From contig JBKBMG010000016.1 of assembly GCA_046295975.1 (NCBI GenBank), forward strand, positions 1 to 64,000: 64,000 nt of DNA, written 5' to 3'. This document shows, piece by piece, positions 1 through 6,946 of this stretch. This DNA is from UBA2357 sp046295975 (GTDB lineage Bacteria > Pseudomonadota > Gammaproteobacteria > Burkholderiales > Rhodocyclaceae). Position numbers and translations under genes: made by a program. Below the pieces are notes generated by a model. That model did no database searches. It was given only the letters and a program-made list of their open reading frames with translations, and was not told the origin of the DNA. The first letter of the stretch is position 1. Every line of letters starts with the position of its first letter.

Positions 1-60
1 AGGCCGCCAGCCGGCTTGCGAAAGGTTCAGACAACGAGTAAAAACCACCCGTCCTGTCAT

Positions 61-115
61 CTCCCACTGGGGGAATTTGACCTGGCCACAGATGGAGGAA
101 TTTGAAGTGGCCGCC
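61..115. repeat. IS21-like terminal repeat remnant
   Basis: Two near-copies of GGAATTTGA-(cc/ag)-TGGCC lie at 72-87 and 97-112, 25 bp apart. Multiple short terminal repeats of this kind are typical of IS21-family ends. No istA or istB reading frame is visible to the right, so this is probably the edge of an element outside the window or a leftover. The rest of bases 1-400 shows no convincing gene; an opposite-strand frame there overlaps the start of the next gene and looks spurious. Confidence 0.35.
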
Positions 116-400
116 GGGGCTCAACTCTCTGACCTGTTTCCCTTCGGGGGCCGTGCAGCGGACATACGCTCCATATATGCAGCGAAGTGGCGATCGTGCA
201 CGGGTCGATAAGATCCGGCGAGTGACACCTAAAGCGCCACGTCTACCGTAACGGTCGCCGTGTGTGGCGTGATGCCAGTCCGGGTCGGGCGGGGCTCAAG
301 TGGCGGTGCGAGTCGCTCCGCACCCCTTGTGTCGTGCTTGCCGAAGCGAAGCTCGGCTGCGTAGGCTTGCCGACGACAGTCAAAGGGAGGCACGACCATC

Positions 401-994
401 GTGACGCCTTCATGTGGGGGCGATAAGAGTGAATGGTGGAAAACGGCCATTGTCGTGTTCAGCTCGCGGGCCGGTGGCCAGTTGCGCCAACGCTTCCCTT
501 CGATTGCGAAGTGGCACGAGGATCTGGTAAGCGAGGCTGTTGCCGATATCACAGCCCTGCTACGACACGGCCCGGGTCGCGGAACGCTGCCCAGTTGGTA
601 TGGCGACACGATGCCTTCCGAGGAGGATGCCGAGCGGTTTTACCGACTCGCCTTCTCGATCCTCAACCGGAGGGTCGCCGATCACTTTCGGGGCGAGTAC
701 AAGCACTGGGTGGTGAGTCTCGAGGACCATCCTGAGGTCTCGGAACGTCATTCCACCCATCTGGCCTTGGAGGTGGAACTGGATCTGCGGCGGGCGACGC
801 ACGCGCTGCTCAAGCTGATGGAGCGGCTGCCGTCCCGCGACCGAGCACTCATCGAAGAGGTCGCCCTCGGCGGTAGCGATTCACCGATGAGCGAAAGGGA
901 GCGACAGCACCTGAAACGGCTGCGCGTGAGCCTGCAGGAGGCACTTCGCCGGGAGCTGGGTGCAGATGCGATGACCCTCATTCGAAAGGTCTAG
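401..994 (+). CDS. Sigma-70 (ECF)-like protein
   Basis: 197 aa with a GTG start at 401, preceded by GGGAGG about 11 bases upstream. The layout resembles an ECF sigma factor: an acidic helix (HEDLVSEAVADI, about residues 39-50), a region 2-like stretch ending NRRVADHFR (about 88-96), then LPSRDRALIEEV followed by a basic helix (about 165-190) where the region 4 DNA-binding helices normally lie. It could direct RNA polymerase to a few promoters or act as a DNA-binding regulator. It lies 24 bp upstream of a phosphoesterase gene on the same strand, so the two are probably co-transcribed. The family call rests on pattern only; no anti-sigma factor is adjacent. Confidence 0.55.
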   Translation: MTPSCGGDKSEWWKTAIVVFSSRAGGQLRQRFPSIAKWHEDLVSEAVADITALLRHGPGRGTLPSWYGDTMPSEEDAERFYRLAFSILNRRVADHFRGEYKHWVVSLEDHPEVSERHSTHLALEVELDLRRATHALLKLMERLPSRDRALIEEVALGGSDSPMSERERQHLKRLRVSLQEALRRELGADAMTLIRKV

Positions 995-1018
995 GTAAGA
1001 TGGAAACGGGAGGCCAGC

Positions 1019-2182
1019 ATGGGTACGCCAATAGTCCAGATCGTGCATTACTCGGACCTGCACATCGTGGGACCGGACCACTCCCTCAAGCGGGCGCTGG
1101 TAGGACGCATGAAGCATCACCTCTGGCTGGATTGGCAACAGGGGTTGGAGGGCGCAGAGCGGGACGTGCTCCTCGCCTTCGAGGATTTCCTGAAGACCGA
1201 CATCGCGGGCGACGCAGACTGGGCCGGCTGTCCGATCTGGCTCGTGGACACAGGTGATGGCACGACGTTCGGCGACGACGTATCCCTCGACACATGGCTG
1301 AATGACTGGTCCGTGCGCTTCCGCAATGCCTGCAGAGGGGCGCAGCAGCTAATTCTCTACGGCAATCACGACACCTGGCCGCAGACGCATCCTCTGCTCG
1401 CGCCCAAGAGCATGGAACGCCGACGCGACGAGCTCCGTGCCAAGTGGTTCACGGATCGCTACCCCACCGTCCCGCTTCGGGAGCCCATTCCGGGGGGCGG
1501 GGGTTCGGAGGTCCAGCTATTCGCAGTGAACAGCGTGCTGCACGGTGCCATCGAAAACATTAGGGCGATCGGTGCGGTGCGGCCCGACCGGTTCTGGGAA
1601 GCGCAGCAGACGCAGAAGACGGCTGTCGAGGAGCTCCAGCAGCTGGCGCACGGCCTGTCGTCGCCCGGGGGCGGAGCGCCCGTGCCGCACCTGCGGATTG
1701 TGGCCATGCACTACCCCGTAGCAGAGAACGCGTCGCCTGGATGCCATTTCAACAAGATCCTGATCAACCGCGACCAATTCGCGACGGAAGTCGGCAACTG
1801 CAGCTTTGGTTCGCCGCCCATGTTTCCTGTCTTCCTGGCCGGGCACACCCACGCATCGTTTCCATGTCCCGGCTTGCTGCCACGCTCGGCAACGTTTGTC
1901 GAGCACAAGCCATTCCCCCCAGGCATCATCCAACTGGTCTCCGGCTCACTGAGCCAGACCTCGCTGGCCCAGCCGGGCAAAGCGATGAGCTATCTGGAGC
2001 GACTCGCGTTTGACTACCCTTTCCGGGCCAGCGTGCTCCGATTGTCGGTGCCGGCCCAGCAAACGAACGAAATCTCCATCCAGCGGATTACGGTTGGTTG
2101 CAGGCGCGGCGGTGCGTTCGAGGCCTTACCCATCGTGGACGGTGGATCCTGCTTCTCCGAGGACTTCAACGTCGTCATCTGA
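1019..2182 (+). CDS. Calcineurin-like metallophosphoesterase
   Basis: 387 aa; GGGAGG lies 6 to 11 bases before the ATG. All classical metal-site motifs of the calcineurin-like superfamily are present in order: DLH (13-15), DTGD (76-79), GNHD (114-117), a His in AMHYP (230) and GHTH (274-277). It is therefore probably an active di-metal phosphodiesterase or phosphatase. No signal peptide is visible, which suggests a cytoplasmic enzyme. The substrate cannot be read from sequence; cyclic nucleotides, nucleic acid ends and phosphoproteins are all possible. It follows a sigma-like gene in an apparent two-gene operon, and its 3' end overlaps a convergent gene by 8 bp. Confidence 0.8.
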   Translation: MGTPIVQIVHYSDLHIVGPDHSLKRALVGRMKHHLWLDWQQGLEGAERDVLLAFEDFLKTDIAGDADWAGCPIWLVDTGDGTTFGDDVSLDTWLNDWSVRFRNACRGAQQLILYGNHDTWPQTHPLLAPKSMERRRDELRAKWFTDRYPTVPLREPIPGGGGSEVQLFAVNSVLHGAIENIRAIGAVRPDRFWEAQQTQKTAVEELQQLAHGLSSPGGGAPVPHLRIVAMHYPVAENASPGCHFNKILINRDQFATEVGNCSFGSPPMFPVFLAGHTHASFPCPGLLPRSATFVEHKPFPPGIIQLVSGSLSQTSLAQPGKAMSYLERLAFDYPFRASVLRLSVPAQQTNEISIQRITVGCRRGGAFEALPIVDGGSCFSEDFNVVI

Positions 2183-2831
2183 AGAGATCGATGGTTCTCT
2201 TGAACACGTCGCTAATGGCACCAGGTTCAGGCTGCCCTTCAAGCGTGCGCGTCAGCATGGCTTTGTCAATGTGTAAGCCGAGCGGCAGCTTGATCTGATC
2301 GCCAGGCTCGCCCGCGGCAAGCTCGGACAATACTCGCCTGAGCACGGCCAACACTTCCGCTTTGGGCAACCCGTATTGTTCCACCGCAAGGTACACGTCC
2401 TTCCAGCCGTCGTCGGCGCTATCGGCCTCTGGCAAGATGTCGCGCCGCTCCACACGGCCATCCCGGGTCGACGAGCCCAGGCGCATCTGACGCAACAGCC
2501 CCCCCCACAGCACCCTCGCGAATTCTTGCGACAAGTCCCGGCACAGCGCCTCCGAATCGGGGTCGTCCGCGAGGGTTTCCCGAAGCAGTGGCGCCAAGCT
2601 CTCGGCGACGATCTGCCGTGCCGTCCCGTCCCCTTGGCGGCCCGGTTGCTCCAAGACGAACGCCAGAAACTCCCCCAACTGAGATACGAACTCTTTCGTT
2701 GCTTCTTCGGACGTGACGCGAGCCATTGCATCGCGGATCGCGGCTTGCGCGTGCTTGCCCGTCAGATCGAACAGGTGCTGGTAAAGTGGCCTGTCTTCCA
2801 TCGCAGCCTTAGGATTGGCGATGCGTAGCAT
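2175..2831 (-). CDS. Hypothetical helical protein
   Basis: 218 aa, not recognised. The ATG at 2831 is preceded by a strong AGGAGG with good spacing, which supports it as a real gene. The protein is acidic and appears almost wholly alpha-helical, without signal peptide, membrane segment or known catalytic motif. It contains an RDILPEADSADDG stretch (about residues 128-140). It converges on the phosphoesterase gene with an 8-bp overlap, so read-through antisense interference between the two is possible. Its place beside a sigma-like and phosphoesterase pair in an accessory region suggests it could belong to the same module, but this is inference. Confidence 0.6.
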   Translation of the reverse strand: MLRIANPKAAMEDRPLYQHLFDLTGKHAQAAIRDAMARVTSEEATKEFVSQLGEFLAFVLEQPGRQGDGTARQIVAESLAPLLRETLADDPDSEALCRDLSQEFARVLWGGLLRQMRLGSSTRDGRVERRDILPEADSADDGWKDVYLAVEQYGLPKAEVLAVLRRVLSELAAGEPGDQIKLPLGLHIDKAMLTRTLEGQPEPGAISDVFKRTIDLFR

Positions 2832-3491
2832 GGGAGCCTCCTGAAACCCGGTTGGCGGTATCCGTGTCTATATAGTCGCGGAAGGCGACGCTCCGTGACA
2901 TTTTTTTGCAGCAAGGGACATGCAGCGACGCGGCGGCACACGATCCCGGGCTTCGAGGTGACATGCTGACCGTCGATCACTGCGACTGTCCGTGCGCCTA
3001 CCTCGCCAAGTCGAATTTGGCGATCGGGACGAGGGTGTAGCGGCCTCAGGTGATCGCCTGCGCGAGCCCGTATGCAATACAAAGTGTCCCGAACAATGAT
3101 ACATCGATCGCAAATCGCCGGCCTCAACGCTTGAGCCGATGGGGCAGCTTGACTCCGGACGAAGCCGACCCTCGCCTACGTGTTTTTACCCGCTCCTATG
3201 GCCAGCGCGCCAATGACCGGTTTTCCTTTCGGTGAAGGTCAGGAACGGGTCGGTAGTTCCAGTTCGCAGGATGGAGAAGCTGTCGTTCGCCGTCGCCTGA
3301 CCGTCGAACGGCAGGTGACCGACACATAGCGCCCTGACTGCACCCGTCAAGCACCGGCAGGTCTGGCGAAGTCTTGCAGCAATATGCCCGTTACCTGACG
3401 TTCAGCCGCCAGAGATTTAAGCTCGGAGTGAGACTGCAGGCGGTTCTGCCGATCGATGGCTTGGACGTGGCGACCAGCACTACCGCAAGCC
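2832..3491. other. Non-coding accessory stretch
   Basis: About 660 bases without a convincing gene. It holds a T7 run near 2900 and one copy of a diverged repeat (listed separately). The short frames here lack ribosome sites and family features, and the stretch looks like decayed mobile or accessory DNA. Confidence 0.4.
3251..3330. repeat. Diverged intergenic repeat, copy A
   Basis: Resembles bases 5029-5108 over about 80 bp, sharing AGTTC..GTTCGCA, GGGAAGCTG/GGAGAAGCTG, TCGCC and GCAGGTGACCG/ACAGGTAACCG blocks in the same order and orientation, roughly 70 percent by eye. The two copies flank the toxin-antitoxin genes. Confidence 0.4.
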
Positions 3492-3779
3492 TCAGGAATG
3501 GACTGGTGTTGCGGAGATCTTCACGCCGAGGGCATGAAGCAGCTTGAGCACTTTGTCATAGCGTGGCTTGGCTCCGGGCGCAAGTGCCTTATAGAGGCTC
3601 TCTCGGCCAAGACCCGCATCTTTGGCGAGTTGCGCCATGCCGCGGGCGCGCGCGACATCACGAACGGCAGCGAGGAACACATCAGGGTTTGGGTCTTCCA
3701 GGGCCGCCGTCAGATACTCCGCGATGGTTTCCTCATCGTTCAGGTAGTCGGCTGCATCAAAGGTGGCAGTTTTGACCAT
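3492..3779 (-). CDS. HigA-type addiction module antidote (orphan)
   Basis: 95 aa from the ATG at 3779 (MVKTATFDAADYLN). It fits the probable-addiction-module antidote family: an N-terminal DAADYLNDEETIAEYL segment and a helix-turn-helix around GMAQLAKDAGLGRESLYKAL (about residues 50-70). Such proteins normally repress their own operon and neutralise a RelE/HigB-like toxin encoded immediately upstream with a few bases between. Here the expected upstream gene is reduced to a short 3' fragment ending 4 bases before this start, so the antidote appears to be an orphan. It may persist as a regulator or as protection against a related toxin. Confidence 0.75.
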   Translation of the reverse strand: MVKTATFDAADYLNDEETIAEYLTAALEDPNPDVFLAAVRDVARARGMAQLAKDAGLGRESLYKALAPGAKPRYDKVLKLLHALGVKISATPVHS

Positions 3780-3783
3780 CGGT

Positions 3784-3834
3784 TCACTCCTTGTCCAAGG
3801 TTCGCGCCATCTCGACCGCACGACTTGGGCATCT
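3784..3834 (-). pseudogene. HigB-type toxin, C-terminal remnant
   Basis: Upstream of the orphan antidote, one frame reads RAVEMARTLDKE and then stops (TGA at 3786-3784), 4 bases before the antidote ATG. This matches the usual C-terminal helix of HigB-type toxins ([DI].RA.E.A) and the usual toxin-antitoxin spacing. An in-frame stop at 3837-3835 closes it after 16 codons, and no toxin body is found further upstream. The toxin was probably lost by deletion or decay. Confidence 0.5.
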
Positions 3835-3837
3835 TCA

Positions 3838-4144
3838 TCGATGGCTGGCGTACGACAAACGCTGAAGAATCAAACTTCGATCAACAGCAAGGAGTCTGTC
3901 ATGGAAACCCGTGATCATTCGCATCGGGAAGCCTGGAACAAGGGGAAGCTCGGCAGCTCAGCTTCGCCGACTTTGCGACAACAGTGGGACGGCAGCCACT
4001 TGCACTCAGTGCCTGTCGCGCCAAATGGCGGTGTCTCTCGTCAGACCGTCATCCAGGTTGCTGCTTGTCACTCGCGTCACCGGGATCTTGCGAATGTCAC
4101 AGGCACAGAGCATGGACAGAATGCGCCGTCCAAAGGACGGCGTG
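3838..4144. other. Non-coding stretch between two TA loci
   Basis: About 300 bases where a complete toxin gene would be expected upstream of the orphan antidote. No supported gene is visible on either strand. Confidence 0.35.
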
Positions 4145-4423
4145 TCAGGCCAACTCGATACGGAGGTTTTTGCCAAGCGCCTTCGCCGCACTGGAGAGCG
4201 TTGTCAGCGTCAAGCTGGTGTCAGCCTCATCGAGCAGACGATTGAGTGCGGCCCGGCTCGTGTGCATCTTTGCGGCTAGGGCGGTCTTGGTCAGATGCTG
4301 CGCTTTCATTTCCTGCGCGATCTGCCAGGCCACAACACGCTTGATGGCCACAGCGGTGGTTTCCTCAAGCACGGCTTCTTCAGCCAGGAAATCATCAAAA
4401 CTACTGCCAATGCGAGGGTTCAT
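4145..4423 (-). CDS. HTH antitoxin of HigBA-type module
   Basis: 92 aa. The C-terminal half is a Xre/HigA2-like helix-turn-helix (KTALAAKMHTSRAALNRLLD, about residues 46-65) followed by TLTTLSSAAKALGKNL. The N-terminal half, FDDFLAEEAVLEE, is the usual toxin-contact arm. Its start overlaps the end of the upstream toxin gene by ATGA, the standard toxin-first layout, so translation is coupled. It should bind the toxin and repress the shared promoter; a perfect inverted repeat lies just upstream of the toxin gene. Confidence 0.85.
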   Translation of the reverse strand: MNPRIGSSFDDFLAEEAVLEETTAVAIKRVVAWQIAQEMKAQHLTKTALAAKMHTSRAALNRLLDEADTSLTLTTLSSAAKALGKNLRIELA

Positions 4424-4767
4424 GCGCTACTCCTGAGTTGTTGCAAACGACGCTTGCCCACTTCCAGTTCATCGGCTGGTGTGGCCTGTGATTTCTTGAT
4501 GAATGCATGAAGCAAGATCATCGCGTGCCCGACCACAGTAAACAGCACCCGTGCAATCCTGTCCGCGAGATGAACTCGGATTTCCCACAGATCCTTTGCC
4601 AGTTTGCGCACCAATGGCATTCCGAGCGGCCAGCCGAACTGCACCGTCTTGATGTCTTCGCCAATCTTGCGGCGCTCGGAGGCAGGTTGCGCCTTCAGCC
4701 ACTCTCGTACAGGCTCTTTACCACTTTCTGTGGCGAAAAAACGCACGTCCAAAATCGGGGGCTTCAT
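4420..4767 (-). CDS. RelE/HigB-type toxin (phage Gp49-like, DUF891)
   Basis: 115 aa from the ATG at 4767 (MKPPILDVRFFATESGKEPV). An upstream in-frame start would cross the operator and adds nothing family-like. Family features are VREWLK, a basic KRLAKDLWEIRV-like core (here VRKLAKDLWEIRVHLADRIARVLF) and the C-terminal HAFIKKSQATPADELEVGKRR. Members are ribosome-dependent mRNA endonucleases of the RelE fold. It overlaps the downstream antitoxin by 4 bp. Both genes look intact, in contrast to the decayed locus about 600 bp away. Confidence 0.85.
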   Translation of the reverse strand: MKPPILDVRFFATESGKEPVREWLKAQPASERRKIGEDIKTVQFGWPLGMPLVRKLAKDLWEIRVHLADRIARVLFTVVGHAMILLHAFIKKSQATPADELEVGKRRLQQLRSSA

Positions 4768-4777
4768 GGCTTGAAAT

Positions 4778-4793
4778 GTACCATTATTGGTAC
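4778..4793. promoter_or_regulatory. Probable toxin-antitoxin operator
   Basis: GTACCA-TTAT-TGGTAC is a perfect 6-bp inverted repeat with a 4-bp spacer, ending 11 bp before the toxin ATG. Its position fits autorepression by the HTH antitoxin or the toxin-antitoxin complex. Confidence 0.55.
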
Positions 4794-5252
4794 GTGAAAG
4801 CGAATTATCTCGGTGTTGAGGCGCCAAGCCACCGTCGCATGCTGCTCGCTAATCGGCACAAGCTGGCCGTCAGCTCGGGCCGATTAGCGGGTATCACGTG
4901 GGCGGTTCGTATGACCGTTTGAACACAGTAAGCCATCGATCAGCGCGCCAACAATTCATGCTGTCAAACGGCTTCAACCGCTGCACTGCCGACTTTGGCT
5001 GAAAAAACCTGAGCGGCTCTTCAGGGCCGGAAGTTCTCGTTCGCACGACGGGGAAGCTGACACTCGCCTCGCCCAAGCGATTGAGCGACAGGTAACCGGC
5101 GCATTGCGACCGCACAGGGGGTCGCTGGCGAATGACCGCTGAGGCCGCACGGTCTCCGCGACGTTCGAACGTTCCGGATGCTACGGGGAAATCCTTCATC
5201 GGTTTCGAGAAATACCAATCCCCGGCGTGTAAGGACCAGTCCCGCTGCCGAC
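4794..5252. other. Non-coding stretch with repeat copy B
   Basis: About 460 bases without a supported gene, between the toxin-antitoxin operon and the regulator at the end of the methylcitrate operon. It contains copy B of a diverged repeat and marks the apparent right edge of the accessory region. Confidence 0.4.
5029..5108. repeat. Diverged intergenic repeat, copy B
   Basis: Partner of bases 3251-3330, in the same orientation and with shared blocks in the same order. It could be a decayed duplicated gene fragment or a family of miniature elements. Confidence 0.4.
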
Positions 5253-5849
5253 CTATGGTGTGGCGTGCAATGCGACGTAGTCAGCTGCCAACCGACGTCG
5301 GGCTTTCGCGAACGCGGTCCACAGCTGTTCCGCCTGGACGTGCTGCCGTGCCGACAGGGAGGCGGCAAGTGCAGGCATTGCAGCGGCCAGCAATGCGATG
5401 TCGGCGGCGTCGAACTGCGGCCCGCAAGTGAGCCTGACCTTGTCGTTGAGGCGCAGCACCGCGCCGGTCAGGTGGCGGTTGCTGGCGCAGTCGAACAGGT
5501 GGGCAAAACCCGCCGGTTCGGCCGGCGCAATGCCATTGCGCGCGGCCTCGCGCACGGTATGCTGACCGAGCATTTCGATCACGCCGAGCAGCGAGTCGAC
5601 ATCGTGGGCGGACAGTTCGGCGACGCAGCAGCCGCGGCGGGGCTCGGGTTCCACCAGCCCCTCCCGCCCCAGCACCTTCAAGGCCTCGCGCACCGGGGTA
5701 CGGCTCACGCCGTAGCTGCGCGCGAGCTCCGCTTCGTCCAGCGGGCAGCCCGGTGCGAACTCATGCGCGAAGATGCGCGCACGCACAGATTCGGCGCCCC
5801 CTTCGTAGAGGGCGCGCGGGCGCAACCAGTCTTCGTTCCTGGTGTTCAT
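5253..5849 (-). CDS. GntR-family (FCD-type) transcriptional regulator
   Basis: 198 aa. The N-terminal winged helix is clear: EAELARSYGVSRTPVREALKVL (about residues 38-60), then GLVEPEPRRGCCVAEL. The rest is an alpha-helical FCD-like ligand domain, somewhat shorter than usual. FCD regulators usually sense organic acids such as citrate-like or short-chain compounds. It lies 87 bp downstream of the lyase gene on the same strand, so it is probably the last gene of the methylcitrate-type operon. In several other proteobacteria a GntR gene precedes prp genes instead. Confidence 0.85.
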   Translation of the reverse strand: MNTRNEDWLRPRALYEGGAESVRARIFAHEFAPGCPLDEAELARSYGVSRTPVREALKVLGREGLVEPEPRRGCCVAELSAHDVDSLLGVIEMLGQHTVREAARNGIAPAEPAGFAHLFDCASNRHLTGAVLRLNDKVRLTCGPQFDAADIALLAAAMPALAASLSARQHVQAEQLWTAFAKARRRLAADYVALHATP

Positions 5850-5936
5850 GCTTGCAGTGCTTCCGTACGGGGCGTTTCCGTGAGTTTGTGATGGGGCCCG
5901 GACGGCAGGCCGAGCCGCGATACCGGAATGCCGACT

Positions 5937-6797
5937 TCAGCGGTAGCGCTGCTCCAGCGCATCCCAGTGGTCCTTGCCGACCAGGCGCTGGCGTTCGGCG
6001 AAGGGCGTGACCAGGCCGCTGGACTCCTTGACCTCCTTTTGGTCACGCAGCACCGTGAGCGCCTTCTGCATGCCCATCACCGCGCCCTGCAGCGCGGCGT
6101 TGGCGTAGAGCACGATGCCGAAGCCGAGCTCGCCCAGTTCGGTGGCGTTGAAGATAGGTGTCTTGCCGCCGATGACCATGTTCATCAGCTGCGGCTTGGC
6201 GAGGCGCTGCGGCAACGCGCGAACCTCCTCTTCCCTGGTCACGGCTTCGACGAACAGGATGTCGGCGCCGGCTTCGGCGAACTTCTGCGCACGCTCGACG
6301 GCGGCCTCGAAGCCGTGCACGGCGGCCGCATCGGTGCGCGCCATGATGAGCAGGTCGGGGTCGCGGCGAGCGTCGGCGGCGGCCTTGATCTTGGCGACCG
6401 CCTCTTCGGTGCCGATCACGTCCTTGCCGCTGAAGTGGCCGCAACGCTTGGGCATGACCTGGTCTTCGAGCTGGATGCAGTCGGCACCAGCGCGCTCGAG
6501 CGTGCGCACGGTGTGATAGACGTTCACCGCGTTGCCGAAGCCGGTGTCGGCATCGACGATCAGCGGCACCTCCACCGCGTCGCGGATGCGGGCGGTGTGG
6601 TCGGCAATCTCGGCCAGACCCATGAAGCCCTGGTCGGGCATGCCGAACCACATGTTGGTGACGCCGGCGCCGGTGACATAGATCGCCTCGAAGCCGAGGT
6701 CGGCGACGACCCTGGCCGACAGCGCGTTGAAGGCGCCCGGCACGATGACGCCGCGACGGGCTTCGACGAGGGTTTTCAGTTGCTTGCGAGTTGACAC
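5937..6797 (-). CDS. Isocitrate lyase/PEP mutase family lyase
   Basis: 286 aa from the GTG at 6797, which has AGGAG 5 bases upstream; a longer GTG start at 6857 lacks a site. The alpha/beta-barrel family features are present: VPGAFNALSARVV, DADTGFG (Mg-binding Asp), EDQVMPKRCGH with the lyase-type KRCGH catalytic loop, and IMARTDA. Its place in the operon predicts 2-methylisocitrate cleavage to pyruvate and succinate. However, the N-terminus (VPGAFNALSARVVADLGFEA) and C-terminus resemble dimethylmalate or carboxyphosphonoenolpyruvate-type lyases more than canonical PrpB, which has GTINANHALLA and a KRCGHRPNK loop. The exact substrate is therefore uncertain. Confidence 0.8.
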   Translation of the reverse strand: MSTRKQLKTLVEARRGVIVPGAFNALSARVVADLGFEAIYVTGAGVTNMWFGMPDQGFMGLAEIADHTARIRDAVEVPLIVDADTGFGNAVNVYHTVRTLERAGADCIQLEDQVMPKRCGHFSGKDVIGTEEAVAKIKAAADARRDPDLLIMARTDAAAVHGFEAAVERAQKFAEAGADILFVEAVTREEEVRALPQRLAKPQLMNMVIGGKTPIFNATELGELGFGIVLYANAALQGAVMGMQKALTVLRDQKEVKESSGLVTPFAERQRLVGKDHWDALEQRYR

Positions 6798-6860
6798 GGG
6801 GTCTCCTGGGGAAAGTTGGTACGAGTTGGTTCGACTCCGTTCGCGCTGAGCAGACACTAC

Positions 6861-6940
6861 CGCTCGCCCTGAGCTTGTCGAAGGGCGACTTCGGCAGTGC
6901 CAGGAATCGGGCTTCGGCTAGCTCAGCCTGAACGGTCGAC
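6861..6940. repeat. Dispersed intergenic repeat, copy 1
   Basis: Contains CGCCCTGAGCTTGTCGAAGGGCG and, in the other half, GCTCAGCCTGAACGG. Related sequence recurs at 40084-40164, 49082-49130 and 50785-50861, always between genes. It sits between prpF and the lyase gene and could fold when transcribed. Confidence 0.55.
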
Positions 6941-6946
6941 CAGTAA

